64,000 bases of DNA from Thalassospira lucentensis (GTDB taxonomy: Bacteria; Pseudomonadota; Alphaproteobacteria; Rhodospirillales; Thalassospiraceae). The notes under the pieces were generated by a model that worked only from the letters and a program-made list of their open reading frames with translations, was not told the DNA's origin and searched no databases. This document shows, in pieces, positions 41,720 through 51,574 of this stretch. Position 1 is the stretch's first letter. Every line of letters begins with the position of its first letter. Where the stretch lies: NCBI RefSeq assembly GCF_001613805.1, contig NZ_LPVY01000013.1, positions 186,001-250,000 of the forward strand, in the 5' to 3' direction. The position numbers and the translations under genes were made by a program.

Positions 41720-44041
41720 ATGCTCTCACGTAACCTTGAAGAAAGCTTACATCGTGCGCTGGCTTATGCGTCTGAACGGCGTCATGAATACGCAACGCTG
41801 GAACATCTTCTGTTGTCACTGACCGAAGATCAGGATGCGTTGTCGGTGCTGAAGGCCTGCCGGGTCGATGTTGACCGTCTGCGTTCGGATTTGCTGGAAT
41901 TCGCCGATAGCGAACTTTCCGGGCTGATCAGTGCGCGTCTGGTCGATCCCAAGCCAACGGCCGGGTTCCAGCGCGTGATACAGCGCGCAGCCATTCATGT
42001 TCAATCCTCCGGACGTGAAGAAGTCACCGGGGCGAATGTGCTGGTCGCGCTGTTTTCGGAACGTGAATCGCACGCGGTTTATTATCTGCAATTGCAGGAC
42101 ATGACCCGTCTGGATGCGGTCAATTACATTTCGCATGGTATTGCCAAGGCGCCGGAACTGAACGAACGCCGCATTCCACGCGGCGCCGAGGAAGAAGTTG
42201 CGCCCGGGGCAACTGCCGATACTGAGGAAGGGGCAGCGGCCGGTGAAGGTGAGGCCCTCAAGGCCTATTGCGTGAACCTCAATGTCAAGGCGCAGAAGGG
42301 CAAGATCGATCCGTTGATCGGTCGCCAGAGCGAGATCGAGCGCACCATTCAGGTCCTGTGCCGCCGCACCAAAAACAATCCGCTTTATGTCGGTGATCCC
42401 GGGGTTGGCAAAACTGCCATCGCCGAAGGTCTGGCGCGCCGGATTGTTGATGGCGATGTCCCCGAAGTTCTGGCCGATGCCACGATCTTTGCCCTTGATA
42501 TGGGCGCCCTCCTGGCAGGTACCCGCTATCGTGGTGATTTCGAGGAACGCCTCAAGGCTGTCGTCAAAGAGCTTGAAGAGTTCGACGGCGCGGTTCTGTT
42601 CATTGATGAAATTCACACCGTCATCGGCGCAGGTGCGACTTCGGGCGGGGCAATGGATGCCTCGAACCTGTTGAAACCGGCTCTTGCCAGCGGTTCGCTT
42701 CGCTGCATCGGTTCAACGACTTACAAGGAGTTCCGCGGCCATTTTGAAAAGGACCGTGCCCTGGTGCGTCGTTTCCAGAAAATCGATGTCGAGGAACCTT
42801 CTCCCGAAGACACGATCAAAATCCTCAAGGGGCTCAAGCCCTATTACGAGGAACATCACCACGTCAAATACACCAACGAAGCCATTCGGTCCGCAGTTGA
42901 ACTTGCATCACGCTATATCAACGACCGCAAGCGTCCCGATAGCGCGATTGATGTGATCGACGAGGTCGGGGCATCCCGGATGCTGGTGGCTCCAAGCAAG
43001 CGCAAACGCACGATTTCCAAACGCGATGTCGAGGAAATCGTCGCCAAGATCGCCCGCATACCACCAAAATCGGTATCGACCGATGATCGCAAGGCGTTGG
43101 CCAACCTTGAACGTGATCTCAAGACTGTTGTCTTTGGTCAGGACAAGGCGATTGAGGCCGTCGCCAGTGCAATCAAGCTGGCACGTGCCGGTCTGCGCGA
43201 ACCGGAAAAGCCGATTGGCAGTTATCTGTTTTCCGGCCCGACAGGTGTTGGCAAAACCGAGGTTACCAAACAGCTGGCGCATGTCATGGGGATTGAGTTC
43301 ATCCGTTTTGACATGTCGGAATATATGGAACGCCACAGCGTTTCACGACTGATTGGTGCGCCGCCCGGTTATGTCGGGTTTGATCAGGGCGGGCTTCTGA
43401 CCGATTCCGTTGATCAGCATCCGCATGCGGTTGTCCTGCTTGACGAGATCGAAAAAGCCCATCCGGACCTGTTCAATATCCTTTTGCAGGTCATGGACCA
43501 TGGCAAGCTGACGGATAATAACGGCAAGACCGTTGATTTCCGCAATGTTGTGCTGGTGATGACCACCAACGCGGGCGCATCGGATATGGCAAAACCGCCA
43601 ATCGGTTTCAAACGCGAAATGCGTACCGGCGAGGACGAAGAAGCGATCAAGCGGACCTTCTCTCCGGAATTCCGGAACCGTCTGGATGCGGTCATCCCGT
43701 TTGCCAACCTGCAGCCTGATGTCGTCAAGATGGTGGTAGACAAGTTCATCCTGCAGCTTGAAGTCCAGCTTGCGGATCGGAATGTCTCGATTGAACTGAC
43801 CGAAGCTGCACGTACCTGGCTTGCCGAGCGGGGTTACGATGTTGCATTTGGGGCGCGTCCGTTGGGGCGTGTCATTCAGGAGCACGTCAAAAAGCCGCTG
43901 GCCGAAGAATTGCTGTTTGGCAAGCTCGAAAAGGGCGGGGCGGTTCTGGTCGATATCGAAGACGATGCCGTTATCTTCCGCTATCCGGAAGAAAATGGTG
44001 GCGGATCGAAAAAGGAAAAAGATCCGGAGATGGCAAACTGA
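41720..44041 (+). CDS. clpA: ATP-dependent Clp protease ATP-binding subunit ClpA
   Basis: A 773-residue AAA+ unfoldase that feeds ClpP. The N-domain (1-145) binds ClpS; a charged linker with a Gly/Glu-rich stretch follows. AAA-1 has Walker [19 protein letters not shown] near 224 and Walker [18 protein letters not shown]-2 has [15 protein letters not shown] near 505 and [18 protein letters not shown]. There is no ClpB-type coiled-coil middle domain, which separates it from ClpB. It forms a two-gene operon with clpS. clpP is not nearby. Confidence 0.96.
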   Translation: MLSRNLEESLHRALAYASERRHEYATLEHLLLSLTEDQDALSVLKACRVDVDRLRSDLLEFADSELSGLISARLVDPKPTAGFQRVIQRAAIHVQSSGREEVTGANVLVALFSERESHAVYYLQLQDMTRLDAVNYISHGIAKAPELNERRIPRGAEEEVAPGATADTEEGAAAGEGEALKAYCVNLNVKAQKGKIDPLIGRQSEIERTIQVLCRRTKNNPLYVGDPGVGKTAIAEGLARRIVDGDVPEVLADATIFALDMGALLAGTRYRGDFEERLKAVVKELEEFDGAVLFIDEIHTVIGAGATSGGAMDASNLLKPALASGSLRCIGSTTYKEFRGHFEKDRALVRRFQKIDVEEPSPEDTIKILKGLKPYYEEHHHVKYTNEAIRSAVELASRYINDRKRPDSAIDVIDEVGASRMLVAPSKRKRTISKRDVEEIVAKIARIPPKSVSTDDRKALANLERDLKTVVFGQDKAIEAVASAIKLARAGLREPEKPIGSYLFSGPTGVGKTEVTKQLAHVMGIEFIRFDMSEYMERHSVSRLIGAPPGYVGFDQGGLLTDSVDQHPHAVVLLDEIEKAHPDLFNILLQVMDHGKLTDNNGKTVDFRNVVLVMTTNAGASDMAKPPIGFKREMRTGEDEEAIKRTFSPEFRNRLDAVIPFANLQPDVVKMVVDKFILQLEVQLADRNVSIELTEAARTWLAERGYDVAFGARPLGRVIQEHVKKPLAEELLFGKLEKGGAVLVDIEDDAVIFRYPEENGGGSKKEKDPEMAN

Positions 44042-44089
44042 TTGTCTCGTGATCGATTACCTTGTCATTAAGTTTTGGCAGGTTATTGT

Positions 44090-44124
44090 AATTGCCCGGA
44101 ACAGTTGTTTCGGGCAATTGCTTT
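44090..44124 (+). terminator. Probable terminator of clpSA
   Basis: AATTGCCCG and CGGGCAATT, 9-bp arms with a 12-base loop that can pair further (GAA/TTT), then TTGCTTTT. The T tract is interrupted, so readthrough into the gene at 44144 is possible. Confidence 0.65.
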
Positions 44125-44143
44125 TGATGGCGCATAAAAAATA

Positions 44144-44698
44144 ATGAACCAGGTGACACAGCGGAAATACCGGGATGAGGTCGAGACGTTTTTGTCGAGG
44201 CTTGAGACGCAGGCGCGTAAGCTTGTCGCGCTGGCAGATGTGATTGAAAAGACGGTAGATACAACCGAGGTGACCGGTTACAGGCCGTTTCGCGAAGAAG
44301 TCGATAACTTCAAAGCGCTTTCACTGGTGATTACGGACCGTCTTGCCAAACTTGAAAAGCACCCCAAAAAAGACGAGCTCGAAGAGCAGTTTCACAAGCT
44401 TCAGATCCTGATGCTTCGGATTGTGATTAAAACAAGTCTCAAGTTTTTCTTTGTGATGAGTGCCAAACCGGTTCTGCCGCTCGGGGCGCGCGAAATGTTC
44501 CAAAGCGAGCTTCGGACTCTTTATGAAGCCGAACGCATGATCTCTCATCCGCGATATGTCAGTCATCTTGACGAGTCTGCCAAGGATGACCTTGAGGTCG
44601 CCAAGGAAATTCTCCAGGAAATTATTGAAAATGCTCCAGCTTTGCTGAATTTCAGCAAGCGCAAAAAACGGAAAGGGCCAAGTCGTAACGCTGGGTAA
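44144..44698 (+). CDS. Helical protein of unknown function
   Basis: A 184-residue soluble, almost wholly helical protein that I do not recognise. The N-terminal two thirds are charged amphipathic helices (YRDEVETFLSRLETQARKLV, REEVDNFKALSLVITDRLAK, KHPKKDELEEQFHKLQILML), with a short hydrophobic stretch TSLKFFFVMSAKPVLPLGAR near 100-118 and a basic tail, SKRKKRKGPSRNAG. Four-helix or coiled-coil packing seems likely. The ribosome site is weak. It follows clpSA by 102 bases with a leaky-looking terminator between. Confidence 0.65.
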   Translation: MNQVTQRKYRDEVETFLSRLETQARKLVALADVIEKTVDTTEVTGYRPFREEVDNFKALSLVITDRLAKLEKHPKKDELEEQFHKLQILMLRIVIKTSLKFFFVMSAKPVLPLGAREMFQSELRTLYEAERMISHPRYVSHLDESAKDDLEVAKEILQEIIENAPALLNFSKRKKRKGPSRNAG

Positions 44699-44732
44699 TC
44701 GGCAATGATCAGGTCGGGATCATGGCCTTGAA

Positions 44733-44791
44733 TCGCATTTTGCAAAATGCAAAGATTTGTGTTCGCATTTTGCAATTTTATTTGTCGCAAT
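44733..44791. promoter_or_regulatory. Cluster of three GCATTTTGC-type palindromic boxes
   Basis: The perfect palindrome GCATTTTGCAAAATGC at 44735-44750, a direct copy of its left half (TCGCATTTTGCAA at 44733 and again 30 bases later at 44763), and TCGCAATATGCGA at 44785. The even spacing suggests a regulator binding on one face of the helix. TTTGCAAA-like sites are used by XRE-family acyl-CoA regulators, but the match is loose. They lie upstream of the candidate small RNA. Confidence 0.45.
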
Positions 44792-44879
44792 ATGCGAATA
44801 AATTTTGAAGTAATTGTCTTTTCAATATTTTCTTGCCCGACAATCGGCGCAATTCAGGGATTTTTACGCGCTTCCAAAA

Positions 44880-45016
44880 ACTGGCACACCCTATGCATAG
44901 GTGGTGTCGGACAGTTGTTCTTTGCAGGGGCGCATCTTGCGCCTGGAACAACGTAATCTTCTGCAGTTTGCTCGTGTCCCAACCAAACTCAGCGGCGGTT
45001 TTCCCGCCGCTTTTTT
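44880..45016 (+). ncRNA. Candidate small RNA with its own terminator
   Basis: No gene is credible here. The stretch carries the palindrome CCTATGCATAGG (44889-44900), a hairpin GGCGCA-TCT-TGCGCC near 44930-44945, an open CA-rich segment, and a strong terminator AGCGGCGG-TTTTC-CCGCCGCT (44991-45011) with T run. The gene upstream ends 290 bases before the terminator. The 5' end is a guess. Confidence 0.42.
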
Positions 45017-45018
45017 CT
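44991..45018 (+). terminator. Intrinsic terminator with no gene upstream
   Basis: 8-bp perfect GC arms AGCGGCGG and CCGCCGCT around TTTTC, followed by TTTTTCTTG. Confidence 0.88.
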
Positions 45019-45140
45019 TGTCTTCTCCGAATTCCCCATGTTTTTCATGTAGATGATTTTACATCCTCTACTTGAAAGCATGCGTGTGAGGATTCACATA
45101 GGCATTAGGGCTTCTGCCCTTTTGGATAGGTCTGTTTGGT

Positions 45141-45184
45141 GGCGTAGCGTCATACCGAAACAAACAAATAATCTGCGCTACGCC
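45141..45184 (+). promoter_or_regulatory. Leader stem-loop next to the ribosome site of the Cache protein gene
   Basis: GGCGTAGCG (45141-45149) and CGCTACGCC (45176-45184), 9-bp perfect arms, with a 26-base A-rich loop. The right arm abuts GGAGAGG, the ribosome site of the gene starting at 45197, so the stem could affect translation. Confidence 0.45.
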
Positions 45185-45196
45185 GGAGAGGAAACT

Positions 45197-45814
45197 ATGA
45201 GAACCTTTTTGCGCGCTTGCACTGCCCTGGGGGTTGCCGGAATGATCGGCTTCATACCGTTAGCAGCAGATGCAAAATCCGAACTTCCAGGCGAACCCGG
45301 TACCATGATCTCGGACGACATGATCCGCGACGTTCGTGAATGGTTGGCCAATCCCGTCGTCGAGCTTTCCATCACTTCGCAAAACCGTTTGCGCGTTGGA
45401 ATGACGCAGGATCAGATTGATTCTGCCGACAAACAGTGGGTGGCAGAGCGTGAGGCGGAAGATCAGCCGCTTGTTGCCGCCATCCTGACAAACCCTCTTT
45501 CGAGTTACCTGACCCAGATACAGGCCCGGTCCGGTGGCTTGCTGGCCGAGATATTTGTGATGGACCAGATGGGGCTGAATGTCGGGCAAAGTTCGATTAC
45601 GTCCGACTTTTGGCAGGGGGATGAAGCAAAATTCAAGAATACCTTCCCCAAAGGTGCCAATGCGGTCTTCATTGATGAGGCCGAATATAATGAAGAAACC
45701 GATACCTGGCGCTCGCAGCTCAATATGACGATGTCGGATGCGCAGGGGACGCCGATCGGCGCTGTTACGATCGAGGTCAACCTTAATGAACTCGCACGCC
45801 GTCAACAGCTCTAG
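45197..45814 (+). CDS. Stand-alone periplasmic Cache (PDC-like) sensor domain protein
   Basis: A 205-residue exported protein: signal peptide (MRTFLRACTALGVAGMIGF to ADAKS), then one single-Cache domain. The strands EIFVMDQMGLNVGQSSITS and DFWQGDEAKFKNTFPKGAN are the ligand-pocket segments seen in chemoreceptors and sensor kinases, and DAQGTPIGAVTIEVNLN is the closing strand. There is no membrane span or output domain. It lies 12 bases upstream of a chemoreceptor gene, so it probably acts as a soluble binding partner for that receptor. GAGAGG precedes the ATG. Confidence 0.82.
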   Translation: MRTFLRACTALGVAGMIGFIPLAADAKSELPGEPGTMISDDMIRDVREWLANPVVELSITSQNRLRVGMTQDQIDSADKQWVAEREAEDQPLVAAILTNPLSSYLTQIQARSGGLLAEIFVMDQMGLNVGQSSITSDFWQGDEAKFKNTFPKGANAVFIDEAEYNEETDTWRSQLNMTMSDAQGTPIGAVTIEVNLNELARRQQL

Positions 45815-45826
45815 GGGAGATGGAAA

Positions 45827-47509
45827 ATGAACTTCTTCAAAAACCTTTCCATACCGGCCAAGCTGACAACCTGCTTTGCTGTGATGATTGTGGTCATTCT
45901 GATGGTTGCCGGCGCCGGGATGTTCGCAACATTCCAGGTCAAATCCGCAAATGAGCAACGTGACTATCTCGCTGATTTCGAACGCGATTATCGCAATCTT
46001 GACCGTGCCTATCTGATGGCACGCCAGGAACTCGTCTATTTCCTGACAACCGGTGACCGGATCGGGCTTGAAAGCTACGAGAAATCGCTGACCGAGATCG
46101 ATGCCCGCACGGATGTTCTGAAAACCTATGCGACGATCAACCCGACTATTGCCGGTCTGATCGAGGAAATGGACAGTGCCATTGACCGCTGGGAAGAAAT
46201 TGCAAGTCAACAGGCCAAGCTGATGCGTCACTATCTGACGGTCAACCACGCCCGTGCCATCGAGGCATCCGGAGAACCGCGCGAATTGTCTGACAGCGTG
46301 TCACGGATTGCCCTGGAACTTGCAAACAACATTGACCAGATGAGCCTTGAAGTCGAAAACCGTGTTGAACGGGCCATGATGCTCTTCCAGACGACGCTGG
46401 GTATTGGTGTTGCTTTGCTGATCGCGATGGCGGCACTGTTTGGCGGAACCCTGTCGCGGATGATCGCAACCCCGATCCGCAAGATGACGGATGCCATGGG
46501 AAGTCTGGCATCAGGCAACCTTGATATCGAAATCCTTGATATGAAGCGTGCCGATGAAGTCGGCGCGATGGCCAAGTCGCTTGAGGTGTTCCGCGAAAAC
46601 GCCCGGGAACGTGCCCGCATGGCAGAACAGGAACGGATCGAGGCCGAACGCCAGATCGAACGCAGCAAACGTATGGGAACACTGACCGCCGGGTTCGATC
46701 ACAAGATCCAGGAAGTTCTTTCGGCAGTGAATGTCGCACTTGATGAAGTGCGCAGTGCGTCGGAAACCCTCTCGTCACATTCGGTTCGCGCCAATCAGGA
46801 TGCGAAAAATGTGGCAGAGCAGGCACAGGAATCGTCAAGCAACATCGAAACGGTTGCATCGGCAACAGCACAGCTTTCGGCATCAATCGCCGAAATCGCC
46901 TCGCAGATTGCACGTGTTACCGAAATCACCCAGCTTGCGGTGGAAGAAACCGAACGGACCAATCAGCGTGTTGCGCTGCTTGATGATGCCGCACAAAGTG
47001 TCGGGGAAGTCGTTAGCCTGATCAGTGATATCGCTGATCAGACCAACATGCTGGCACTAAATGCGACGATTGAATCGGCACGTGCCGGTGATGCCGGCAA
47101 GGGCTTCGCGGTTGTGGCGGGCGAGGTCAAAAACCTTGCCGCCCAGACGGTGAAGGCAACCGAACAGATCACGGCGAAAATCACCGAAATGCAGGGTGAA
47201 ACCGGTGCTGCCGCCGACGCTGTTCGCGGTTTTGCCGAAACGATCCATAAAATCGACGAACTGATGTCGGTTGTTGCCAGTGCCGTCGAAGAGCAGGGGG
47301 CTGCAACCGAGGAAATTTCACGCAGCGTCGAAGGGGCTGCCAATGGTAACGTCGCCATTTCGAACGCGGTGAAAAACGTGGCCGAGGCAACAACCGAAAG
47401 CGGTGACCTTTCGCATGGCCAGCTTGACTGCGTTGGCCGTCTCGCAGCCGCCAATGACGAGCTCAGATCCCATGTGAACGGCTTCCTGAACGACGTCAGG
47501 GCTGTCTAG
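45827..47509 (+). CDS. Methyl-accepting chemotaxis protein paired with the Cache protein
   Basis: A 560-residue chemoreceptor. Spans lie near residues 13-35 and 185-207; between them is a helical periplasmic domain of about 150 residues (CHASE3/4HB type), then HAMP and the signalling coiled coil with the tip LISDIADQTNMLALNATIES, then ARAGDAGKGFAVVAGEVKNL. The periplasmic part has no Cache fold, while the gene just upstream encodes a free one, suggesting that ligand detection is split between two proteins. The C-terminus lacks a tether for CheR. Second chemoreceptor in this window. Confidence 0.95.
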   Translation: MNFFKNLSIPAKLTTCFAVMIVVILMVAGAGMFATFQVKSANEQRDYLADFERDYRNLDRAYLMARQELVYFLTTGDRIGLESYEKSLTEIDARTDVLKTYATINPTIAGLIEEMDSAIDRWEEIASQQAKLMRHYLTVNHARAIEASGEPRELSDSVSRIALELANNIDQMSLEVENRVERAMMLFQTTLGIGVALLIAMAALFGGTLSRMIATPIRKMTDAMGSLASGNLDIEILDMKRADEVGAMAKSLEVFRENARERARMAEQERIEAERQIERSKRMGTLTAGFDHKIQEVLSAVNVALDEVRSASETLSSHSVRANQDAKNVAEQAQESSSNIETVASATAQLSASIAEIASQIARVTEITQLAVEETERTNQRVALLDDAAQSVGEVVSLISDIADQTNMLALNATIESARAGDAGKGFAVVAGEVKNLAAQTVKATEQITAKITEMQGETGAAADAVRGFAETIHKIDELMSVVASAVEEQGAATEEISRSVEGAANGNVAISNAVKNVAEATTESGDLSHGQLDCVGRLAAANDELRSHVNGFLNDVRAV

Positions 47510-47538
47510 AATTCCCGCTTGGTCGGGGGAACCGGAAG

Positions 47539-47569
47539 GGGCGCGGTGGTCATGCATCGCGCCCTTTTT
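47539..47569 (+). terminator. Terminator of the Cache-chemoreceptor operon
   Basis: GGGCGCGGTG and CATCGCGCCC (one G-T pair), six-base loop, then TTTTT. Confidence 0.88.
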
Positions 47570-47588
47570 GCTTGACCGTTCTGCCGTT

Positions 47589-48758
47589 TCATTCCTGCCT
47601 GAACGGGCTGTGCTCGGCCATGATGAATTCGCGGTCCTGCGCGATGTGGCTGCGTTCCTGATCAAGAAAACGGGCGACAGCATTGCGAAGGCCCTCATCT
47701 GCAATCAGATGTGCCGAATGGGTCAGAACAGGTTCATAGCCGCGCTGGATCTTGTGTTCACCCTGTGCCCCGGCTTCGACCGTTTTAAGACCGCGTTCAA
47801 TCGCGATATCAATCGCCTGATAATAACAGGTTTCGAAATGCAAAAGTGGTGCCCGGTCAATGGTGCCCCAGTTGCGCCCGTACAACGTATCCGATCCGAT
47901 CAGGTTAAGCGCCCCGGCAACCATGTCGCCATCCCGAAAGGCCGCCACCAGAACGGTCCGGTCACGTAATCTTTCATGCAAAAGTTCGAAAAATTCCCGC
48001 GTCAGATAGGCCTGACCCCATTTGCGGTCCGATGTGTCATGGTAAAAGGCATAAAACCGGTCCCAATGCGTTGCTTTAAGGTCATCACCCGATAGCACTT
48101 CGAAACTGTATCCCGCATCGCGCACCTGTTTACGTTCTTTGCGCAGGTTTTTGCGCTTGCGCGAATTAAGCGCGCCAAGGAAGTCGTCAAAGCCGGCGTA
48201 ACCGCGATTGTACCAATGATATTGAATGCCGGTTCGGGGCAGAAACCCGGCATCTTCCATCGCCCGGCTTTCATCACCGCTGCAAAATGTTACATGCAGG
48301 CTGGCAATGCCAAGCCGTTCGGGCAGGGCGCAAAGCCCGCTGATCAGGAGCTTGCGGATGCGTTCCGGTGCCGGATGATCGGACCTGATCAAAAGCCGCG
48401 GGCCGGGTACGGGGGAAAACGGCACGGCGGCCTGCAATTTCGGATAATAACGCCCGCCCGCGCGCTCATATGCCTCTGCCCAGCTCCAGTCGAAAACATA
48501 TTCGCCGTATGAGTGGGATTTGACATAAAGCGGCACAATACCGGCAACCGTGTCGTCGTCATCTGTCACCAGCAGATGAAAGGGTTGCCAGCCGGTATCG
48601 GCACAGGCAGACCCGCTATCTTCCATCGCCGAAAGAAAGGCAAAGCTGACAAACGGGTTGTCTGCGCCAGCGCATCTGTCCCAGTCGGTTTGGCCAATTT
48701 TATGGATATCGGTAACGGTTCTTATCTCGGCAGGCAAGATGGGGTCCCCTGTATTCAA
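47589..48758 (-). CDS. GNAT/FemAB-like acyltransferase (DUF482)
   Basis: A 389-residue protein with two GNAT-fold halves, of the DUF482 group often named peptidogalycan biosynthesis protein. Recognisable segments: DWDRCAGADNPFVSFAFLSA, FDWSWAEAYERAGGRYYPKL, GFDDFLGALNSRKRKNLRKE and the C-terminal LKTVEAGAQGEHKIQRGYEP. FemAB relatives add amino acids to peptidoglycan cross-bridges using aminoacyl-tRNA, but alphaproteobacterial DUF482 proteins are uncharacterised. The start is uncertain: TTG at 48758, or TTG at 48737, which is better spaced from AGGGG. Confidence 0.88.
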   Translation of the reverse strand: MNTGDPILPAEIRTVTDIHKIGQTDWDRCAGADNPFVSFAFLSAMEDSGSACADTGWQPFHLLVTDDDDTVAGIVPLYVKSHSYGEYVFDWSWAEAYERAGGRYYPKLQAAVPFSPVPGPRLLIRSDHPAPERIRKLLISGLCALPERLGIASLHVTFCSGDESRAMEDAGFLPRTGIQYHWYNRGYAGFDDFLGALNSRKRKNLRKERKQVRDAGYSFEVLSGDDLKATHWDRFYAFYHDTSDRKWGQAYLTREFFELLHERLRDRTVLVAAFRDGDMVAGALNLIGSDTLYGRNWGTIDRAPLLHFETCYYQAIDIAIERGLKTVEAGAQGEHKIQRGYEPVLTHSAHLIADEGLRNAVARFLDQERSHIAQDREFIMAEHSPFRQE

Positions 48759-48891
48759 TCCTTGGTCGCCGCCCGGACCTGCATTCTATACGCAATAGCC
48801 GGTATATGCGTTCAGAAGATAGGCGTATTGCGTGTTTGCGCAAGGGAAAGCCTTTGACGCAAGCCGCCTTAAGCCCTATTTCATTGGGCCA

Positions 48892-48914
48892 AGGGCGCGT
48901 AACGTTACGGCCCT
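48892..48914 (+). promoter_or_regulatory. Inverted repeat upstream of serA
   Basis: The palindrome CGTAACGTTACG (48898-48909) is flanked by AGGGC and GCCCT with one bulged G. It is 52-74 bases before the serA start and could be an operator or a leader hairpin. Confidence 0.4.
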
Positions 48915-48965
48915 ACGGCTCGGGAAATGCCCGTGTCGCCCTCGCAAAGAAAAGGATGGTGCGCC

Positions 48966-50207
<1,242 letters not shown>

Positions 50208-50232
50208 TCGGACCGGAAATCGAGTCACAAAG

Positions 50233-50263
50233 GCGGCGGTGCAATTTGCATCGCCGCTTTTTT
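50233..50263 (+). terminator. Terminator of serA
   Basis: GCGGCGGTGCA and TGCATCGCCGC (one G-T pair) around a three-base loop, then TTTTTT. Confidence 0.92.
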
Positions 50264-50280
50264 ATTGGTCGTGGCGTAAG

Positions 50281-50316
50281 ACTGGTATTGAAAATGTAAT
50301 ACCAATAAATACCAGT
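50281..50316. promoter_or_regulatory. Triple TGGTATT operator upstream of the DUF218 gene
   Basis: ACTGGTATT (50281-50289) and its exact complement AATACCAGT (50308-50316), with a third half site AATACCA at 50298-50304 between. TGGTAT half sites are typical of GntR-family regulators, but none is encoded nearby. Confidence 0.45.
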
Positions 50317-50430
50317 TTTACGGAATTATGATCATTACCGGCTGCCCTGAACATTGTGGTACTCAAAAGGTATCGTTCATGATTGGATTGCCCTGCTGAG
50401 TTTGGTTGACTTCACAGTAGGACAAGAACA

Positions 50431-51492
50431 ATGACAATAAAGAAATTGGCTGTTGGTTGTGGTGTTTCGCTGATGCTGGCGGGCGCGGTTTTTGGCACGG
50501 CACTGGCGGCAGATGCCACGGACGGGGCGCGTATTCGCGAACTGGTCGACACGGGAATGCATTATTACTGGTCGGGTGGCGACATCAAAAAGGCCGAGGC
50601 CGAAGTATTCAAGGGCATCACCCTGCATGGTCGATACGATGTCGTTGAACAGGCCTTTGCCGAGGCGTCGAAACTGGCACCCGAACGGATTGATCTGCGA
50701 TACGGGATCGCATCGGCCCGTATTCTGCAAAAGAAACTCGACGAGGCGGCCGAAACCTATATCGGGATTACCCGCGTCGATCCGCATGCCTTCGATGCCT
50801 ATACATGGCTGGCGGCACTGGCCCATATTCGCGGTGATGACGATCAGTATCGCAATTATATGGATGCGATGGCCGGCATTGACCGCGACAGTGCGGATGC
50901 CTATCGCAAACGCTTCCTGCGCGCGGATGCCAACATGGCCGAGGCCCCCAATCAGGACGTCCCGGTACTGGGCGAAAAATCCACCATCGTCATTCTGGGT
51001 TATGCGCTTGCCGAAGATGGCACCATGCGCGAACCGCTGATGCAGCGCCTTGAAATCGGCCTGAAGGCGGCAAAAGAAAACCCGACCGCGCGTGTCATGG
51101 TAACGGGGGGGCAGCCGCAATCGGGTGTGACCGAAGGCGACATGATGATGCGCTGGCTGGTCGAGCAGGGCATTGATCGCGACCGGATCATGGTTGAGGA
51201 CAAGTCAAAAGACACCGTTGGCAACATGCTGAATATCGCAAACCTTCTGAACCGGCACACCACCGATGATGTCATTCTGGTCACCAGTGCCAGCCATATG
51301 CGTCGCGCCAAAACCGTGCTTCAGGATGCGCTGGATCAGTATGGTCTGGATGCACCGGTTCATCCCCTGATCGCACTGGATTTCGACAACATCGAAGAAG
51401 CATCGAAAGTCAGCGACAGCGAAAAGCTTGTCGTCTATCGCGATATGCTGCGCGTATCAGGCATCTGGGCATTCCCCGGCCTGCAGCAATAG
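50431..51492 (+). CDS. Exported TPR and DUF218 (SanA/ElyC/YdcF-like) protein
   Basis: A 353-residue periplasmic protein: signal peptide (KKLAVGCGVSLMLAGAVFG to ALAAD), a TPR-like helical region at residues about 30-160 (EQAFAEASKLAPERIDLRYG and DEAAETYIGITRVDPHAFDA), then a DUF218 domain at 185-350 with TIVILGYALAEDGTMREPLM, VMVTGGQPQSGVTEGDMM and the TSASHMRRAKTV segment. DUF218 proteins such as SanA, ElyC and YdcF affect envelope integrity and cell wall synthesis; their chemistry is unsettled. The TPR-DUF218 joining is less common than DUF218 alone. Confidence 0.87.
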   Translation: MTIKKLAVGCGVSLMLAGAVFGTALAADATDGARIRELVDTGMHYYWSGGDIKKAEAEVFKGITLHGRYDVVEQAFAEASKLAPERIDLRYGIASARILQKKLDEAAETYIGITRVDPHAFDAYTWLAALAHIRGDDDQYRNYMDAMAGIDRDSADAYRKRFLRADANMAEAPNQDVPVLGEKSTIVILGYALAEDGTMREPLMQRLEIGLKAAKENPTARVMVTGGQPQSGVTEGDMMMRWLVEQGIDRDRIMVEDKSKDTVGNMLNIANLLNRHTTDDVILVTSASHMRRAKTVLQDALDQYGLDAPVHPLIALDFDNIEEASKVSDSEKLVVYRDMLRVSGIWAFPGLQQ

Positions 51493-51524
51493 TCAGGCAA
51501 TTCGAAATCGCCGATCAAACAGTG

Positions 51525-51557
51525 AACTGACGCCCATGTGGCGTCAGTTTTCGTTTA
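51525..51557. terminator. Terminator between DUF218 and GNAT genes
   Basis: AACTGACGCC-CATGT-GGCGTCAGTT, 10-bp perfect arms, followed by TTTCGTTT; convergent genes share it. Confidence 0.82.
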
Positions 51558-51574
51558 GGGGCGCAGCAGAAGGA

